A stretch of 42,230 nt of DNA from Desulfotomaculum copahuensis (GTDB lineage: Bacteria > Bacillota > Desulfotomaculia > Desulfotomaculales > Desulfovirgulaceae), in NCBI RefSeq assembly GCF_001655685.1, contig NZ_LYVF01000183.1, forward strand, positions 1-42,230, written 5' to 3'. The translations under genes and the position numbers were made by a program. Positions 41,367 to 42,230 of the stretch are shown in pieces (the stretch's first letter is position 1; each line of letters opens with the position of its first letter). The notes below the pieces were generated by a model. It had not been told where the DNA came from. It did not search any database and worked only from the letters and a program-made list of their open reading frames with translations.

Positions 41367-42230
41367 CTAGATCAGGGAATCCATGGTCAACGCCGGATGT
41401 CCCTTCTCTTCCAGGAAGGGCAGGATTTCCTCGCCGCTGACACCTACCGTCTCATCGGCAATCTTGTCCACAAAGTCCTTGCCCAGACCGGCTTCCTCCG
41501 CCGCCTCCTCCAGCATCGGCCGCAGCTGTTCCTTCAGCGATTTGGGCATCCAGATCAGCCGGCCCAGTCCGCCGTCGGCGGGTACAAACTTGCGGGAAGC
41601 CAGGTAGGATTTGCCGATGCCCATGAAGCCGGGCATCTGCGCGCCGCCGCCGATGGTGCCGGCCATGGTGGAGAAGGTCATGCCCGAGGGGGTCATGCCG
41701 CCATGCTCCCGGTTGACCACCATAAAGCCGTTGCATTCCGGCACCATGGCCAGGATCGCTTCAAAGCACCCGCAGGAGGTCATCGGATATTCCATGATCG
41801 TATAGAAGTTAACCGCTTCGATGGTACGCTGCGAGTTGTTGAAGACGAAATCGTTGAACGTCTTCCACTGTCCTTTGACGCCATCGATCAGCCCGTCCTT
41901 GGGAATGGGCTGGTTGGAGCCGTGCGGATTGATTTCATAGGCCGCCTTGGCGTCCAGCCAGCTCACCGCGCCGCACAGACCGACCCGTTCGGGGGCCACC
42001 ACGCAGACGTGGGTGGGGGCGAAGGACTGGCACAGCGTGCAGGAATAGAAGGTGTCCACTGTTTCGTCCTTAAGCTGCTTCAAGCGGTCGTCCCGGCGTT
42101 TGTAGGCTTTGCGTGCCTCTTCGCGCATTTCCAGCACTTTTTGTTCGTCGGTGTAGATGGTCACCTGCACGCGGTCGACAATGGCCGGGAACTCGGATTT
42201 GAATTTGGCATACAGAATGTCGCCGATGTG
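41367..42230 (-). CDS. acsB: Acetyl-CoA synthase, C-terminal part (cut by window end)
   Basis: The frame is open to the window end (288 codons incl. stop), so the 5' part lies to the right; the apparent GTG at 42170 is internal. It holds the A-cluster cysteines: S-C-T-L-C-Q-S-F-A-P-T-H-V-C-V-V-A-P-E-R-V-G-L-C-G-A-V-S-W and S-C-G-C-F-E-A. These bind the [4Fe-4S] and the Ni-Ni site that joins CO, methyl and CoA. Gene is normally about 730 residues. Confidence 0.96.
   Translation of the reverse strand, partial: HIGDILYAKFKSEFPAIVDRVQVTIYTDEQKVLEMREEARKAYKRRDDRLKQLKDETVDTFYSCTLCQSFAPTHVCVVAPERVGLCGAVSWLDAKAAYEINPHGSNQPIPKDGLIDGVKGQWKTFNDFVFNNSQRTIEAVNFYTIMEYPMTSCGCFEAILAMVPECNGFMVVNREHGGMTPSGMTFSTMAGTIGGGAQMPGFMGIGKSYLASRKFVPADGGLGRLIWMPKSLKEQLRPMLEEAAEEAGLGKDFVDKIADETVGVSGEEILPFLEEKGHPALTMDSLI

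Noticed and set aside
41367-42170. Stand-alone 267-residue protein starting at 42170
   Set aside because: The frame is open to the window end and the sequence is the middle of acetyl-CoA synthase, so 42170 is not a real start.

Overview
The window looks like part of the chromosome of a GC-rich, anaerobic, probably spore-forming Clostridia member of the Peptococcaceae / Desulfotomaculum-Pelotomaculum-Moorella type. This placement is inferred from gene content: a SleB-type cortex hydrolase, DnaD and DnaC/DnaI primosome proteins, a bacterial Wood-Ljungdahl acs cluster, anaerobic (cbi) cobalamin synthesis, several long HdrA proteins and an Flx module. No dsr, apr or hydrogenase catalytic genes are visible, so sulfate reduction cannot be claimed.

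Region 1 (1-2400) is an accessory edge. It holds a broken Fic-domain fragment, a 561-residue large serine recombinase with an intrinsic terminator in its leader, and two tandem tRNA-Pro(CGG) copies on the minus strand. The copy next to the promoter has a ruined 3' half; the copy next to the recombinase is intact. Region 2 (2600-6062) carries small Firmicutes genes: DUF2512 and DUF3786 proteins, a C-terminally anchored unknown protein, a P-loop/Asp23 fusion and a LysM-SleB hydrolase.

Region 3 (6140-15306, minus) is a tightly overlapping corrin-ring operon, cbiD-E-T-L-F-G-H-J-X-C, behind a canonical cobalamin riboswitch with its own terminator. The riboswitch starts right after a dnaC-like gene that follows a dnaD-like gene. 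A PHP-family phosphatase (minus) and a plus-strand gap gene follow. Region 4 (17600-22484, plus) is a stand-alone hdrC-hdrB-hdrA operon with its own promoter and terminator.

Region 5 (22576-37124, minus) is the centrepiece. A consensus promoter, a long leader with a short peptide ORF, and one transcript direction read hdrA - flxD - flxC - flxB - flxA - hdrCB fusion - hdrA/GltD fusion - mvhD - metV - metF, ending at a bidirectional terminator. FlxD contains an in-frame TGA exactly where the family has a conserved Cys, followed by a SECIS-like hairpin, so it is predicted to be a selenoprotein. One HdrA has an entire GltD-like NAD(P)/FAD module inserted between the two cluster motifs of its ferredoxin region. 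The set predicts an electron-bifurcating or confurcating NAD(P)H / ferredoxin / methylene-tetrahydrofolate reductase super-complex.

Region 6 (37143-42230, minus) is the carbonyl branch: acsB (C-terminal part, cut by the window end), acsC, a cooC-type ATPase, acsD and acsE. Together, MetFV makes methyl-THF, AcsE passes the methyl to the corrinoid protein AcsCD, AcsB condenses it with CO and CoA, and the cbi operon supplies the corrin.
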